Source: Enterococcus_I eurekensis (GTDB taxonomy: Bacteria; Bacillota; Bacilli; Lactobacillales; Enterococcaceae). Taken from it: 64,000 nt of DNA. Below the pieces are notes generated by a model. It did not search any database. It worked only from the letters and a program-made list of their open reading frames with translations, and was not told the DNA's origin. Position 1 is the first letter of the stretch. Every line of letters begins with the position of its first letter. The DNA lies in assembly GCF_042654605.1 (NCBI RefSeq), contig NZ_JBHSGT010000041.1, forward strand, positions 45,860 to 109,859, given 5' to 3'. Below, in pieces: positions 1 to 8,237 of the stretch. The translations under genes and the position numbers were made by a program.

Positions 1-474
1 AAAAAGGATTGTCGCGAAATAGAGCTTGTTGATTTTCCAAATCGTTGGGTCTTACCGCATGCTTCTACAAAAAATATTTATCAAATGACGGATGAAGAAT
101 ACGAGTTTTCCTTGCGCGAATTCAAGTCACAACGAAACCAAGCACTCAAATTTAATCGGGTAGGGTCGCTGATGTCTCTTCAATCATTTACAAATGAGAC
201 CTTTCAGTCACACGAATTCTTTATTTTCTCAGATAAAAAAACGCCCCAAACAAAAAAATTAAAAAAAGGAACTTATGCGACTTTTTATTGTCACTCTTTC
301 GAAGAAGAAATTAAACAATTGCCCCTTTTCAAAAAGACATTGGCTGAACAAGGTTATCAAGTTATCGGTGATTACATTTGCGAAGTGCTTTACGAAAACA
401 GTAAAACCTCTGACGTGAATCGTTCAATGTTTATTCGCATGCAAATTCCTGTAAAAAAGAAGCGACTTATTTGA
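1..474 (+). CDS. MerR-type regulator, C-terminal part (GyrI-like effector domain), cut by window edge
   Basis: The reading frame is open from base 1, so this is the 3' part of a longer gene, about 157 codons. The visible portion resembles the effector-binding (GyrI-like/AraC-binding) half of MerR-family regulators: a coiled linker, a central beta-rich region and the closing pattern GDYICEVLYE followed by MFIRMQIPV. In that family the missing N-terminus would be a winged-helix DNA-binding domain and this half senses a hydrophobic drug-like ligand. The gene ends just before a symmetrical terminator. The first in-window ATG (85) is not the true start because the protein frame continues upstream. 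Family assignment is by general resemblance only. Confidence 0.55.
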   Translation, partial: KKDCREIELVDFPNRWVLPHASTKNIYQMTDEEYEFSLREFKSQRNQALKFNRVGSLMSLQSFTNETFQSHEFFIFSDKKTPQTKKLKKGTYATFYCHSFEEEIKQLPLFKKTLAEQGYQVIGDYICEVLYENSKTSDVNRSMFIRMQIPVKKKRLI

Positions 475-492
475 GTAACTCATAAAACATTT

Positions 493-527
493 AAGCACCT
501 TATGACGTCATTTGCCATAAGGTGCTT
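493..527. terminator. Bidirectional intrinsic terminator
   Basis: A 12-bp perfect inverted repeat (AAGCACCTTATG / CATAAGGTGCTT) with an 11-nt loop lies between the convergent regulator gene and the sialidase remnant. It can serve both directions. Confidence 0.75.
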
Positions 528-529
528 AC

Positions 530-1323
530 TTATTGTAATTCATCAAATCGAATCGTTACAAATGTTGATTGTAACAATCCTGGCTGATCACTTTCGGTCT
601 CGTATAGTATGCCAATTCGACCATCGTTTAATTGTGTCATACAAGAATACACAAATGCACCTGGTTCGATGACTTTTTCAGTAATCCATTTTTCCTCGCC
701 ATATTGACTATGGACTAATTGTAAAAAACTAGTTGTACTTCAAAAAGTTATGTCTTTTTAGCAGTATCAAATTTAGTGTAAATCGTCGCTAAACGTTGTT
801 CGTTTAAATAAACATAACCAGATTTATCCACTCGATAGGCCGTCGTTTCACCAGTCTGAGTTTGAACTTGCTCATCGCTCAATAAGCGATACACCTTTTG
901 ATTCCCATCGATTAATTTTTTATCGCCATCAATATAACCCGTGCCTGTCTGGCTCAAATACCATCCGACACCACCTGGCGTATGATTAAACACACCCCAA
1001 ACCGTATCGGTTACTTGATCGTGTAACAAGGAAATATCCATCGCAGCTGGTCCATCTTCACCTTCATCGCCAAGATAAGCAACGGTTGTTTGACTATTTG
1101 TCCACGTTAATCCGTTATCATAGCTACGACGAATGACGTTATTGATTTGATTCGGATTGTCATTTTGATTGACCAGTCGCGCATCATTTGCTGCAATTAG
1201 TATGTTTTCGTTTGTATAAATCAACGATGGAATACGGTAAGCCTTTGAACCATTATCACCTGGATAAAATAAAATCTGCTGATTACTCACTAAAAAAACT
1301 CCCATAAGGTGTCTTTCAAGCAC
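530..1323 (-). pseudogene. Sialidase (exo-alpha-sialidase) remnant, internally deleted
   Basis: Two pieces of one sialidase survive in different frames. The N-terminal piece (748-1323) carries the sialidase hallmarks: the Arg-Ile-Pro motif in AYRIPSLIY, the following AANDAR acid, and an Asp-box (RRSYDNGLTW). It stops at 748. Bases 530 to about 740 encode a typical sialidase C-terminus (KWITEKVIEPGAF, then NDGRIGILYE, ending RFDELQ) in another frame. Family members need several hundred residues between these pieces for the other catalytic residues, so the middle of the gene has been deleted and the product cannot be active. No signal peptide is visible, so the 5' end may also be altered. Intact members release sialic acid from host glycans. 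Confidence 0.85.
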
Positions 1324-1410
1324 CTGATTTATTCACGTTTCAAATAAAAAGCTTAACACAATCGTAAACGCTTTCCAATAGATAGTCAGACATTGTTTAA
1401 GGCAAAAAAA

Positions 1411-1434
1411 AGCGAAAACTTTTTAGTTTTCGCT
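1411..1434 (-). terminator. Terminator after cshA
   Basis: Perfect 10-bp stem AGCGAAAACT / AGTTTTCGCT with a 4-nt loop, A-rich on one side and T-rich on the other, directly after the helicase stop codon. Confidence 0.85.
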
Positions 1435-1446
1435 TTTTGGCTTTAA

Positions 1447-3057
1447 TTAATCTTGGTTGTTACGGATCACAAAGCTACGTTTTTTATCGCCGCTTTGACG
1501 TTTGCTACGGTCTGCACCGTTACCGCTGCGTCCACGGTTATCTTCTGTACGAGGGGCACGGCGCTCATCGCGTCCGCGACCTTCACCACCGCGTGAACGA
1601 CGGTCATCACGGCCACGACCTTCGCCACGAGGGCGACGATCATCACGGTTTCCACCTTCACGACGGCCACCGCCTGAGCGATTGCCTCCACGACGGTTAC
1701 CACCGCCACCTTTATTACCAAAGCCTTTTTTGCCTTGTGGTAATGGACGTTCTGGTGTGATATTTACGGGTTCCATATCTGCTGGATCTTTTGCTAATGT
1801 TTTAACTAACAATGCAACTAAATCTTGGGGACTGTGCTCTTCAAGTAATTGATCAGCTACTTCTAAGTAACGATCCAAACCATTTTCTGCAATTTTACTG
1901 CTTACTTGTTCTACTGCAGCATTTAATTGACCAGAGAATGCTTCTTTTTCACTTGGTGGACGTAATGGCGTCATACGTTTTTTCGTTAAGTTTTCGATAA
2001 CGTGTAAGTAGCTCATTTCGTTTGGAGTTACGAAAGTTACTGACACACCTTCTTTACCAGCACGGCCTGTACGACCAATACGGTGAACATAGCTTTCTGG
2101 ATCTTGAGGGATATCGTAGTTGTAAACGTGTGTTACACCTGAAATATCTAGTCCACGAGCCGCTACGTCAGTCGCAACTAAGATGTCTAATTGACCATTC
2201 TTGAATGAACGTAAAACGCTCATACGTTTTTGTTGTGTTAAATCGCCATGGATTCCTTCTGCTTTGTAACCACGAGCTTCTAATCCACGAGCTAATTCGT
2301 CAACACGGCGTTTCGTACGGCCGAAAACGATGGTTAATTCTGGTGTTTGAACGTCTAATAAACGAGTCATGATATCGAATTTTTCGAAATCTTTTGAACG
2401 TACGTAAAATTGTTCAATTAAATCAGCAGTCATTTCTTTTGCTTTGATTTTTACGTGTTCCGGTTCTTTCATGAATTTCACGCCAATGTTTTTAATTGCT
2501 GGCGGCATTGTTGCTGAGAATAATAATGTTTGGCGTTGCTCAGGGACTTGAGAGATAATCGATTCGATATCTTCTAGGAAGCCCATGTTCAGCATTTCAT
2601 CGGCTTCGTCTAATACTAACGTTTCAACTGTTCCTAGTTTTAACGTACGACGGTTAATGTGGTCTAACATACGACCCGGTGTACCAACAACGATATGTGG
2701 ATTGTCTTTTAGTTGACGGATTTGGCGACCGATATCCGCGCCTCCGTAAACAGCTGATACACGAATTTTTTTATCGCGACCTAATCGGTGTAATTCTTCT
2801 TGTGTTTGAATCGCTAATTCACGTGTTGGAGCAATGACTAATCCTTGGATTTGGCGAAGTTGTGGATCAATTTTTTCTAACATTGGCAAACCAAAAGCTG
2901 CTGTTTTACCAGTACCTGTTTGTGCTTGACCAATAACATCTTTACCTTCTAAGGCCATTGGGATTGTTTCAGCTTGGATCGGTGTCGCTTCTTCAAAACC
3001 TGCACGTTCAACGGATGCAAGTAATTCTGGTGATAAGTTTAATTCTTTAAATTTCAA
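1447..3057 (-). CDS. cshA: DEAD-box RNA helicase CshA-like
   Basis: ATP-dependent RNA helicase of the cold-shock/degradosome type, about 536 residues. Motifs in order: Q motif near residue 25, Walker A AQTGTGKT at 45-52, PTRELA, the DEAD box, SAT, and the helicase motif HRIGRTGRAG. The C-terminus is a long RGG/arginine-glycine-rich tail rich in Asp and Glu, as expected for RNA binding in CshA proteins. The start chosen is a TTG at 3057 because a strong AGGAGG sits six bases upstream. An in-frame ATG at 3096 would place that ribosome site inside the gene. It is preceded by a long untranslated leader with its own promoter. Family role: unwinding structured mRNA and rRNA and helping RNA decay, especially in the cold. 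Confidence 0.95.
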   Translation of the reverse strand: MKFKELNLSPELLASVERAGFEEATPIQAETIPMALEGKDVIGQAQTGTGKTAAFGLPMLEKIDPQLRQIQGLVIAPTRELAIQTQEELHRLGRDKKIRVSAVYGGADIGRQIRQLKDNPHIVVGTPGRMLDHINRRTLKLGTVETLVLDEADEMLNMGFLEDIESIISQVPEQRQTLLFSATMPPAIKNIGVKFMKEPEHVKIKAKEMTADLIEQFYVRSKDFEKFDIMTRLLDVQTPELTIVFGRTKRRVDELARGLEARGYKAEGIHGDLTQQKRMSVLRSFKNGQLDILVATDVAARGLDISGVTHVYNYDIPQDPESYVHRIGRTGRAGKEGVSVTFVTPNEMSYLHVIENLTKKRMTPLRPPSEKEAFSGQLNAAVEQVSSKIAENGLDRYLEVADQLLEEHSPQDLVALLVKTLAKDPADMEPVNITPERPLPQGKKGFGNKGGGGNRRGGNRSGGGRREGGNRDDRRPRGEGRGRDDRRSRGGEGRGRDERRAPRTEDNRGRSGNGADRSKRQSGDKKRSFVIRNNQD

Positions 3058-3428
3058 ATAAATCCTCCTAGTGGTGATTGAATACGTCTCCCGCATTCAT
3101 CGCTTGTTTGTAGGGTTCCCCCTCTGTCAGTTCATCAACTGTTCTGACTTGAAGCGTTGTTTTTGATAAATGACGTAAAAGTGGATGTCCCTAGCCAAAC
3201 TTTCACTCATTTCCCACCGAAAAACCGCTTCTTGAAGGCATTAGAAAAGACTAGGACAAGTAATCAATTCCCTTTTGTCTTAGCCTCATTGCGAATATAA
3301 ATTCATTCTGACTATAAATAGTCACCTTATGTTTAGTTTATCTTCATTATTGATTATCTTGAGTTGATAATCATTCTCTTCATCTTTCGGCACGGTAATA
3401 TTCTAACACAGCTGAAAGATTTCAGCAA
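3058..3428 (-). promoter_or_regulatory. cshA promoter and ~335-nt leader
   Basis: On the minus strand a -35 TTGCTG (3423-3428) and -10 TAGAAT (3400-3405) are separated by exactly 17 bp, with TGTGT just before the -10. The spacer contains a near-perfect palindrome (GCTGAAA / TTTCAGC, 3411-3426). Transcription would begin near 3393, leaving a leader of about 335 nt before the TTG start. No convincing gene is seen in the leader. Long leaders are common for cold-shock helicase genes, so post-transcriptional control is likely but inferred. Confidence 0.65.
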
Positions 3429-3466
3429 GTTTCAACAACTGTTTACATAATTTTTCTTATACTTTC

Positions 3467-4822
3467 TTAATCTTCATCCTCTATTTGCAAATACGTCACA
3501 ATGTCAATTAAACCCATGCCGTTACTTCCCTTTAGTAGCAAGGCATCCGTTGCTTTTAACTGTGCTTTTAATTGTGTCATCAAGGCTTGTTTGTTTTCTT
3601 TTTCAAAGTGATAAACATCAAAAGCACTTCCTATTAAAGCATCTGCTAAAGCTTTCATTTCGCTACCATATAGGAAAACAGCTTGATAGTTATCGGCTAA
3701 ATGTTCTTTCATCGCCACGTGCATTGCTTTTGAATCTGGACCTAACTCCAACATATCCGCTAAAACAACAAAGCGACGACCTTCAATCGATAACTGACCA
3801 AAACTATCCAAGACAAGGCCCATCGCTGTTGGATTGGCATTGTAAACATCACTTAAAATATCCGCCCCATTAGCCGCTTTCAACCATTGTGTACGGTTTT
3901 TCGTTAATTGAAATCGAGCCAAACCACGTGCAATTTCTTCTGGAGTCAGACCAAAGTATTGACCAAAACCATAAGCGATTAAGGCATTCGTAACATTATA
4001 ACTACCTAATATGGGAATCTCATAGACGAAACCGTCAACTTCAAAGGTTGTACGCTCTTTGTCTTCTGTTAAAATCGTCGCGCTCAATTCACCTTGACCG
4101 ACACCAAAAGTTTGAATCGTTTGTGGTAAATCAGCAACCAATGGTTTAAGTAAGGGCTCATTTGCTGGAATTAACAAGAGTCCCTCATTTTTTAAACCAG
4201 TGACAATTTCCATTTTGGCTGCCGCAATCCCTTGACGTGAACCTAAATTCTCAAGATGGGCTTCACCAATTAAAGTAATCGCCGCCACATCAGGTTTCGC
4301 TAATTTGGATAAGAAGGCAATCTCGCCTTGATGATCCATCCCCATTTCTAAAATGAGTACTTCCGTTTGTTCAGGCATGTGTAATATCGTATACGGCATC
4401 CCTAAATCATTATTATAATTTCCTTGCGTTTTGTACGTTTGAAATTTTTGGGCCAACACGGATTCCGTCATATCTTTCGTCGTCGTTTTCCCATTACTTC
4501 CCGTGATAGCGACCACTTTAGGCGCAACTTTTGCTTGATAATAAACAGCTAATTGCTGAAATGCTGCCGTAACGTCAGCTACCGGTAACAAAATCAAACC
4601 TTTTGGTGCTTCTTCTAACGAGCGACTCCAAAAACTCGCCACCGCACCGTTTTCAACAGCCTTATCCGCAAACGTATGACCGTCCCGTTCTCCTGCCAAC
4701 GGAACGAAAAAACCATTTTGTGTGATTAAACGACTATCAAACTCAACGCTTGAAATCGTTAAATCTGGGAATTCTCCTTGAATGTTCAATGCTATTGTAA
4801 TTTCTTTCAGTGTTAAATTCAT
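3467..4822 (-). CDS. murF: UDP-MurNAc-tripeptide--D-Ala-D-Ala ligase
   Basis: Cytoplasmic Mur ligase adding D-Ala-D-Ala to UDP-MurNAc-tripeptide, the last soluble step of peptidoglycan precursor synthesis. The ATP-binding loop ITGSNGKTTTKD is present, followed by LEMGMDHQGEI and the C-terminal DVYNANP and LKGSNGMGL motifs. Length is about 451 residues, normal for MurF. The start chosen is the ATG at 4822 with AAGGAG seven bases upstream. A longer in-frame start at 4867 lies in the ddl-murF hairpin and is unlikely. It lies directly downstream of ddl, which makes its D-Ala-D-Ala substrate, so the two form a short pathway operon. Confidence 0.95.
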   Translation of the reverse strand: MNLTLKEITIALNIQGEFPDLTISSVEFDSRLITQNGFFVPLAGERDGHTFADKAVENGAVASFWSRSLEEAPKGLILLPVADVTAAFQQLAVYYQAKVAPKVVAITGSNGKTTTKDMTESVLAQKFQTYKTQGNYNNDLGMPYTILHMPEQTEVLILEMGMDHQGEIAFLSKLAKPDVAAITLIGEAHLENLGSRQGIAAAKMEIVTGLKNEGLLLIPANEPLLKPLVADLPQTIQTFGVGQGELSATILTEDKERTTFEVDGFVYEIPILGSYNVTNALIAYGFGQYFGLTPEEIARGLARFQLTKNRTQWLKAANGADILSDVYNANPTAMGLVLDSFGQLSIEGRRFVVLADMLELGPDSKAMHVAMKEHLADNYQAVFLYGSEMKALADALIGSAFDVYHFEKENKQALMTQLKAQLKATDALLLKGSNGMGLIDIVTYLQIEDED

Positions 4823-4850
4823 TTTCTTCTCCTTATTTTTGCATAAAAAT

Positions 4851-4885
4851 AAGACTGTAACCTTCATTGATTACAGCCTCGTCTT
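4851..4885 (-). terminator. Hairpin between ddl and murF
   Basis: An imperfect stem (AAGAC-TGTAA / TTACAG-GTCTT) followed on the minus strand by a T-rich stretch lies between the ddl stop and the murF ribosome site. It probably attenuates rather than blocks read-through into murF. Confidence 0.55.
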
Positions 4886-4887
4886 TT

Positions 4888-5961
4888 CTACATATTGACT
4901 AAAAAGTTTTTACGTTGTTTAAAACGATTTAAGCCTAATTGGATTAACTCTTCAATTAGATCGCTATACTGTAAGCCCATTGACTCCCAGAGAACTGGAT
5001 ACATGCTAAATTGAGTAAAGCCAGGCATCGTATTTAATTCATTTAAGAATAGTTCATTCTTATCTGTTAAGAAGAAATCACAACGACTCAGACCACTACC
5101 ACCAATCATTGTATAAGCCAATTTCGCATATTCTTGAGCTTTGGCTTGCACGTCATCAGGAATTTGTGCGGGAATCGCCATTGTAATCTTGTTATCGATA
5201 TACTTCGAATTATAATCGTAAAAATCAACATCTTTAACAATTTCACCAGCCAAAGTAGTGCGGACATCTTCGTTACCTAAGATTGCCACTTCGATTTCAC
5301 GGGCTTCAATACCTTGTTCGATTACAGCGCGGTTGTCATATTTAAAAGCTTCTTCTAAAGCTGCTTGTAACTCTTCACGATTTTCAACTTTTGAAATCCC
5401 GACACTTGAACCCATATTTGCCGGTTTAACAAAAAATGGATACAATAACGAGCCTTCACATTGTTCAAAAATTTTCTTTGGATTTTCTTTCCAGAGATTT
5501 TTCAAGACTGGAACAAAAGGTACTTGCGGAATACCCGCAACTTGCAATAAATACTTCGTTGTAATTTTATCCATCGCACAAGCACTCGTTAGGACACCCG
5601 CACCTACATAAGGCATGCCGATCGTTTCTAAGAAGCCTTGGATGGTCCCATCTTCACCGTTTGGTCCATGTAAAATTGGAAAGACAATTGCGTCGTCTTC
5701 CTTAATGAGACTTGGTGAAATTTTCTCACCTGTAAATTCACCTTCTTCTGTCGCATCTTTTGGCCAAGTCAATTCTAATACTTCTTTTGAAGCTGGTTGC
5801 TCTGTTAAAAGTGGCCCTTTAATCCACTCGCCTTCTTTAGTAATAAAGACTAATTGTACTTGATAATAGTTATAGTATACGGCATTCAAAACTGAAAAAG
5901 CCGACAAGATTGACACTTCATGTTCTGCACTTTGGCCGCCATAGAGTAAAATAATTTTCAA
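4888..5961 (-). CDS. ddl: D-alanine--D-alanine ligase
   Basis: ATP-grasp ligase joining two D-alanines for peptidoglycan. It has the N-terminal LLYGGQSAEHEVS motif, FPILHGPNGEDG in the first subdomain, the ATP-grasp core FVKPANMGSSVGISKV, the omega-loop VDFYDYNSKYIDN, and the C-terminal LNELNTMPGFT metal-binding motif. The Lys-Tyr in the omega loop is the D-Ala:D-Ala form; resistance ligases making D-Ala-D-Lac have a different residue there, so this is the housekeeping enzyme. Length is 357 residues. The start is TTG with AGGAGG seven bases upstream. It is followed by murF. Confidence 0.96.
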   Translation of the reverse strand: MKIILLYGGQSAEHEVSILSAFSVLNAVYYNYYQVQLVFITKEGEWIKGPLLTEQPASKEVLELTWPKDATEEGEFTGEKISPSLIKEDDAIVFPILHGPNGEDGTIQGFLETIGMPYVGAGVLTSACAMDKITTKYLLQVAGIPQVPFVPVLKNLWKENPKKIFEQCEGSLLYPFFVKPANMGSSVGISKVENREELQAALEEAFKYDNRAVIEQGIEAREIEVAILGNEDVRTTLAGEIVKDVDFYDYNSKYIDNKITMAIPAQIPDDVQAKAQEYAKLAYTMIGGSGLSRCDFFLTDKNELFLNELNTMPGFTQFSMYPVLWESMGLQYSDLIEELIQLGLNRFKQRKNFLVNM

Positions 5962-6091
5962 AAACGCGTCCTCCTAATATCTCTTACAGTGTTTTCAATA
6001 TTCATTTCTAAATCATTTCATATTTTATCACAAAAGCAGCGGAGCGAACATAGTTTAACGAAAAAAATAAGAAAAGGCTTTCACAGGTTAG

Positions 6092-6541
6092 CTATTTCAA
6101 TTCCGCTTCTACTACGTCCATCATGATTTCATAAAATAATTGGCGGTCACTAGCGGTAAATGGTTTTGGACCTTTTGTTCGCTTACCCGCTTTACGCATT
6201 TGTCCTCCAATATAGCGTTGCATTAATAATTGATCGATCGTCTCGGGTAAATACTCCATACCGGAATGATGAAATACACGCGCTTTTTTAGGTAAGACAA
6301 GCGAAGCTAAACCATAATCTTGCGTAATCAACAAATCTCCTGGTTTGATTTCTTTCACAATTTGATAATCCGCTCGGTCTGCTCCTTTATCGACATAAAT
6401 AAATTGTACAAAATCAGGATATTCTTTCATCGTATAATGATCGACACTCGTAATAATTAACACCGGCAACTGAAATTCCTTCCCTAAACGAATCACTTCT
6501 TCTTTAACTGGCGAACCATCGCCATCAATCACAAAACGCAT
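6092..6541 (-). CDS. UPF0178 / YaiI-YqxD family protein
   Basis: About 149 residues. It matches the UPF0178 family: start MRFVIDGDGSPVKEE, the central YVDKGADRADYQI, DLLITQDYGLASLVL, and a basic GQMRKAGKRTKGPKPFTASDR segment. The family has a PIN-like nuclease fold by prediction but no settled biochemical function. The ATG at 6541 was chosen because AAGGTGG stands five bases ahead; an in-frame GTG at 6550 overlaps that site. The gene stands alone between ddl and the beta-glucoside operon. Confidence 0.85.
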   Translation of the reverse strand: MRFVIDGDGSPVKEEVIRLGKEFQLPVLIITSVDHYTMKEYPDFVQFIYVDKGADRADYQIVKEIKPGDLLITQDYGLASLVLPKKARVFHHSGMEYLPETIDQLLMQRYIGGQMRKAGKRTKGPKPFTASDRQLFYEIMMDVVEAELK

Positions 6542-6695
6542 TAAATCCACCTTCTTTACTTGAACTCCTTTTTAGTTTAACACAATTAAGCTAAATCTAG
6601 TATGGCAGGCAATATTTTAATGAACTGATTCAAAAAGAAAGTATAAAATTCAGGCAGCAATTGTTTTGTGCTGAGTAAATTTATATGTAAAAATA

Positions 6696-6723
6696 AAGAG
6701 ATGCGATTTCGACCGCATCTCTT
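6696..6723 (-). terminator. Terminator of the beta-glucoside operon
   Basis: A 10-bp stem (AAGAGATGCG / CGCATCTCTT) with an 8-nt loop lies just after the bglA stop codon. Confidence 0.8.
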
Positions 6724-6729
6724 CGTCCT

Positions 6730-8199
6730 TTATAGATTTTCACCATTAGAAGCTATGACTTCTTTGTACCATTCAAAAGAATCTTTTCGGTAACGTGCCA
6801 GGCTCCCATTGCCTTCATCGTCTTGATCGACATAGATAAAACCATATCTTTTCGACATTTGTGATGTTCCACAGCTAATTAAATCAATACAGCCCCATGT
6901 TGTGTAACCCATCAAATCAACACCATCTTTGATTGCTTCTTTCATTTGCTCCACATGTTTTTTTATATAATCAATACGATAGTCATCATGAATTCTTCCA
7001 TCTTCAGTTAATTCATCTTTCGCACCCAAACCATTTTCACAGACGAACAATGGCAATTCATAACGATCATATAATTTCATTAATGAAATTCTTAACCCAA
7101 TTGGATCAATTGGCCAATCCCATTGTGATAGTTCTAAATATTCATTTTTAATCGGGCTATCAAATGAGCCGGCTAATTTTGCTGCATCTTCACGCGCTTC
7201 TGTTACATGTGACATGTAATAACTAATGGCTACAAAATCAACTGTTCCTTCAGCTAAAATCGCTGCATCTTCTTCCTCCATCACAATGTTAATATCATTA
7301 TCAGAAAAATAACGAGCCATATATGATGGGTATTCGCCACGAGCTTGAACATCTGGATAGAACATGTTTAATTGATTGGACTTCAATGCTTGCAATTGAT
7401 CTTCCGGTTTTGTAGTTAAAGCGTAAGATTCAATTTGGTTAATCATACAACCAATTTGAGCGTCTGGCATAATCTCTTTCGCTGCTTTCACTGCTAAGGC
7501 ACTTGCTAAAAATTGATGATGAGATGCTTGGTAAGTCACTTCTAATTTTTTCTCCGGATCAATTAAATCTTCAAGAATCCCTGCACCCGTATACAAACTA
7601 TTTAAATTCATGTTCATTTCATTAAAAGTAATCCAATATTTTACTTTTGATTGATAACGATTGAATAACACTCGCGCATATTTTTCAAATAAAGGAATTA
7701 ATTCTCTGCTTGCCCAACCATTGTATTTTTCAGTTAAAGTGATTGGCAACTCATAATGCGACATAGTTACTAACGGTTCAATCCCATATTTAGCACATTC
7801 ATCAAACACTTTATCATAAAATGCTAATCCTTCTTCATTCGGTTCTGTTTCTAAACCTGTTGGAAAAATTCGTGCCCATGAAATTGAAATCCGAAATGTT
7901 TTAAAGCCCATCTCTGCAAACAATGCGATATCTTCTTTATAGCGATGGTAAAAATCAATTCCCCAACGTTTAGGGAACAAATAATTGGCTTCATTTTCCT
8001 GATATTCTTTTAACTCTTTTGAAGTCACATTAAATGTGAAGTTATCAACTTTTCCAGTTGCATAAGGGTCTTTATATGCTGCATAGTCCGAAGTAGACAT
8101 GCCTTTTCCGCCTTCATTATAAGCACCTTCTATTTGATTGGCTGCCGTTGCGCCGCCCCATAAAAATCCTTTTGGAAATCCTGTTTGTAATTCTTTCAT
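6730..8199 (-). CDS. bglA: 6-phospho-beta-glucosidase, GH1
   Basis: Cytoplasmic glycoside hydrolase family 1 enzyme that splits phosphorylated beta-glucosides (cellobiose, arbutin or salicin phosphates) brought in by the adjacent PTS. Visible landmarks are FLWGGATAANQIEGA near the N-terminus, FRISISWARIFP, the acid/base glutamate in WITFNEMN, the nucleophile glutamate in FVCENGLGAKDE, and YGFIYVDQDD near the end, with the Ser/Lys/Tyr environment (SKRYGFIYVD) typical of phospho-sugar binders. Length is 489 residues. It is the last gene of the operon, following the PTS gene by 38 bases and ending at a strong terminator. Confidence 0.93.
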   Translation of the reverse strand: MKELQTGFPKGFLWGGATAANQIEGAYNEGGKGMSTSDYAAYKDPYATGKVDNFTFNVTSKELKEYQENEANYLFPKRWGIDFYHRYKEDIALFAEMGFKTFRISISWARIFPTGLETEPNEEGLAFYDKVFDECAKYGIEPLVTMSHYELPITLTEKYNGWASRELIPLFEKYARVLFNRYQSKVKYWITFNEMNMNLNSLYTGAGILEDLIDPEKKLEVTYQASHHQFLASALAVKAAKEIMPDAQIGCMINQIESYALTTKPEDQLQALKSNQLNMFYPDVQARGEYPSYMARYFSDNDINIVMEEEDAAILAEGTVDFVAISYYMSHVTEAREDAAKLAGSFDSPIKNEYLELSQWDWPIDPIGLRISLMKLYDRYELPLFVCENGLGAKDELTEDGRIHDDYRIDYIKKHVEQMKEAIKDGVDLMGYTTWGCIDLISCGTSQMSKRYGFIYVDQDDEGNGSLARYRKDSFEWYKEVIASNGENL

Positions 8200-8237
8200 T
8201 AAAAATTCCTCCTAAAAACTATTTTTTCTATTTTAAA

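Noticed and set aside
1437..1852. Plus-strand open frames rich in His/Asp or Arg/Pro opposite the end of cshA
   Set aside because: They are complements of the repetitive arginine-glycine tail of the helicase.
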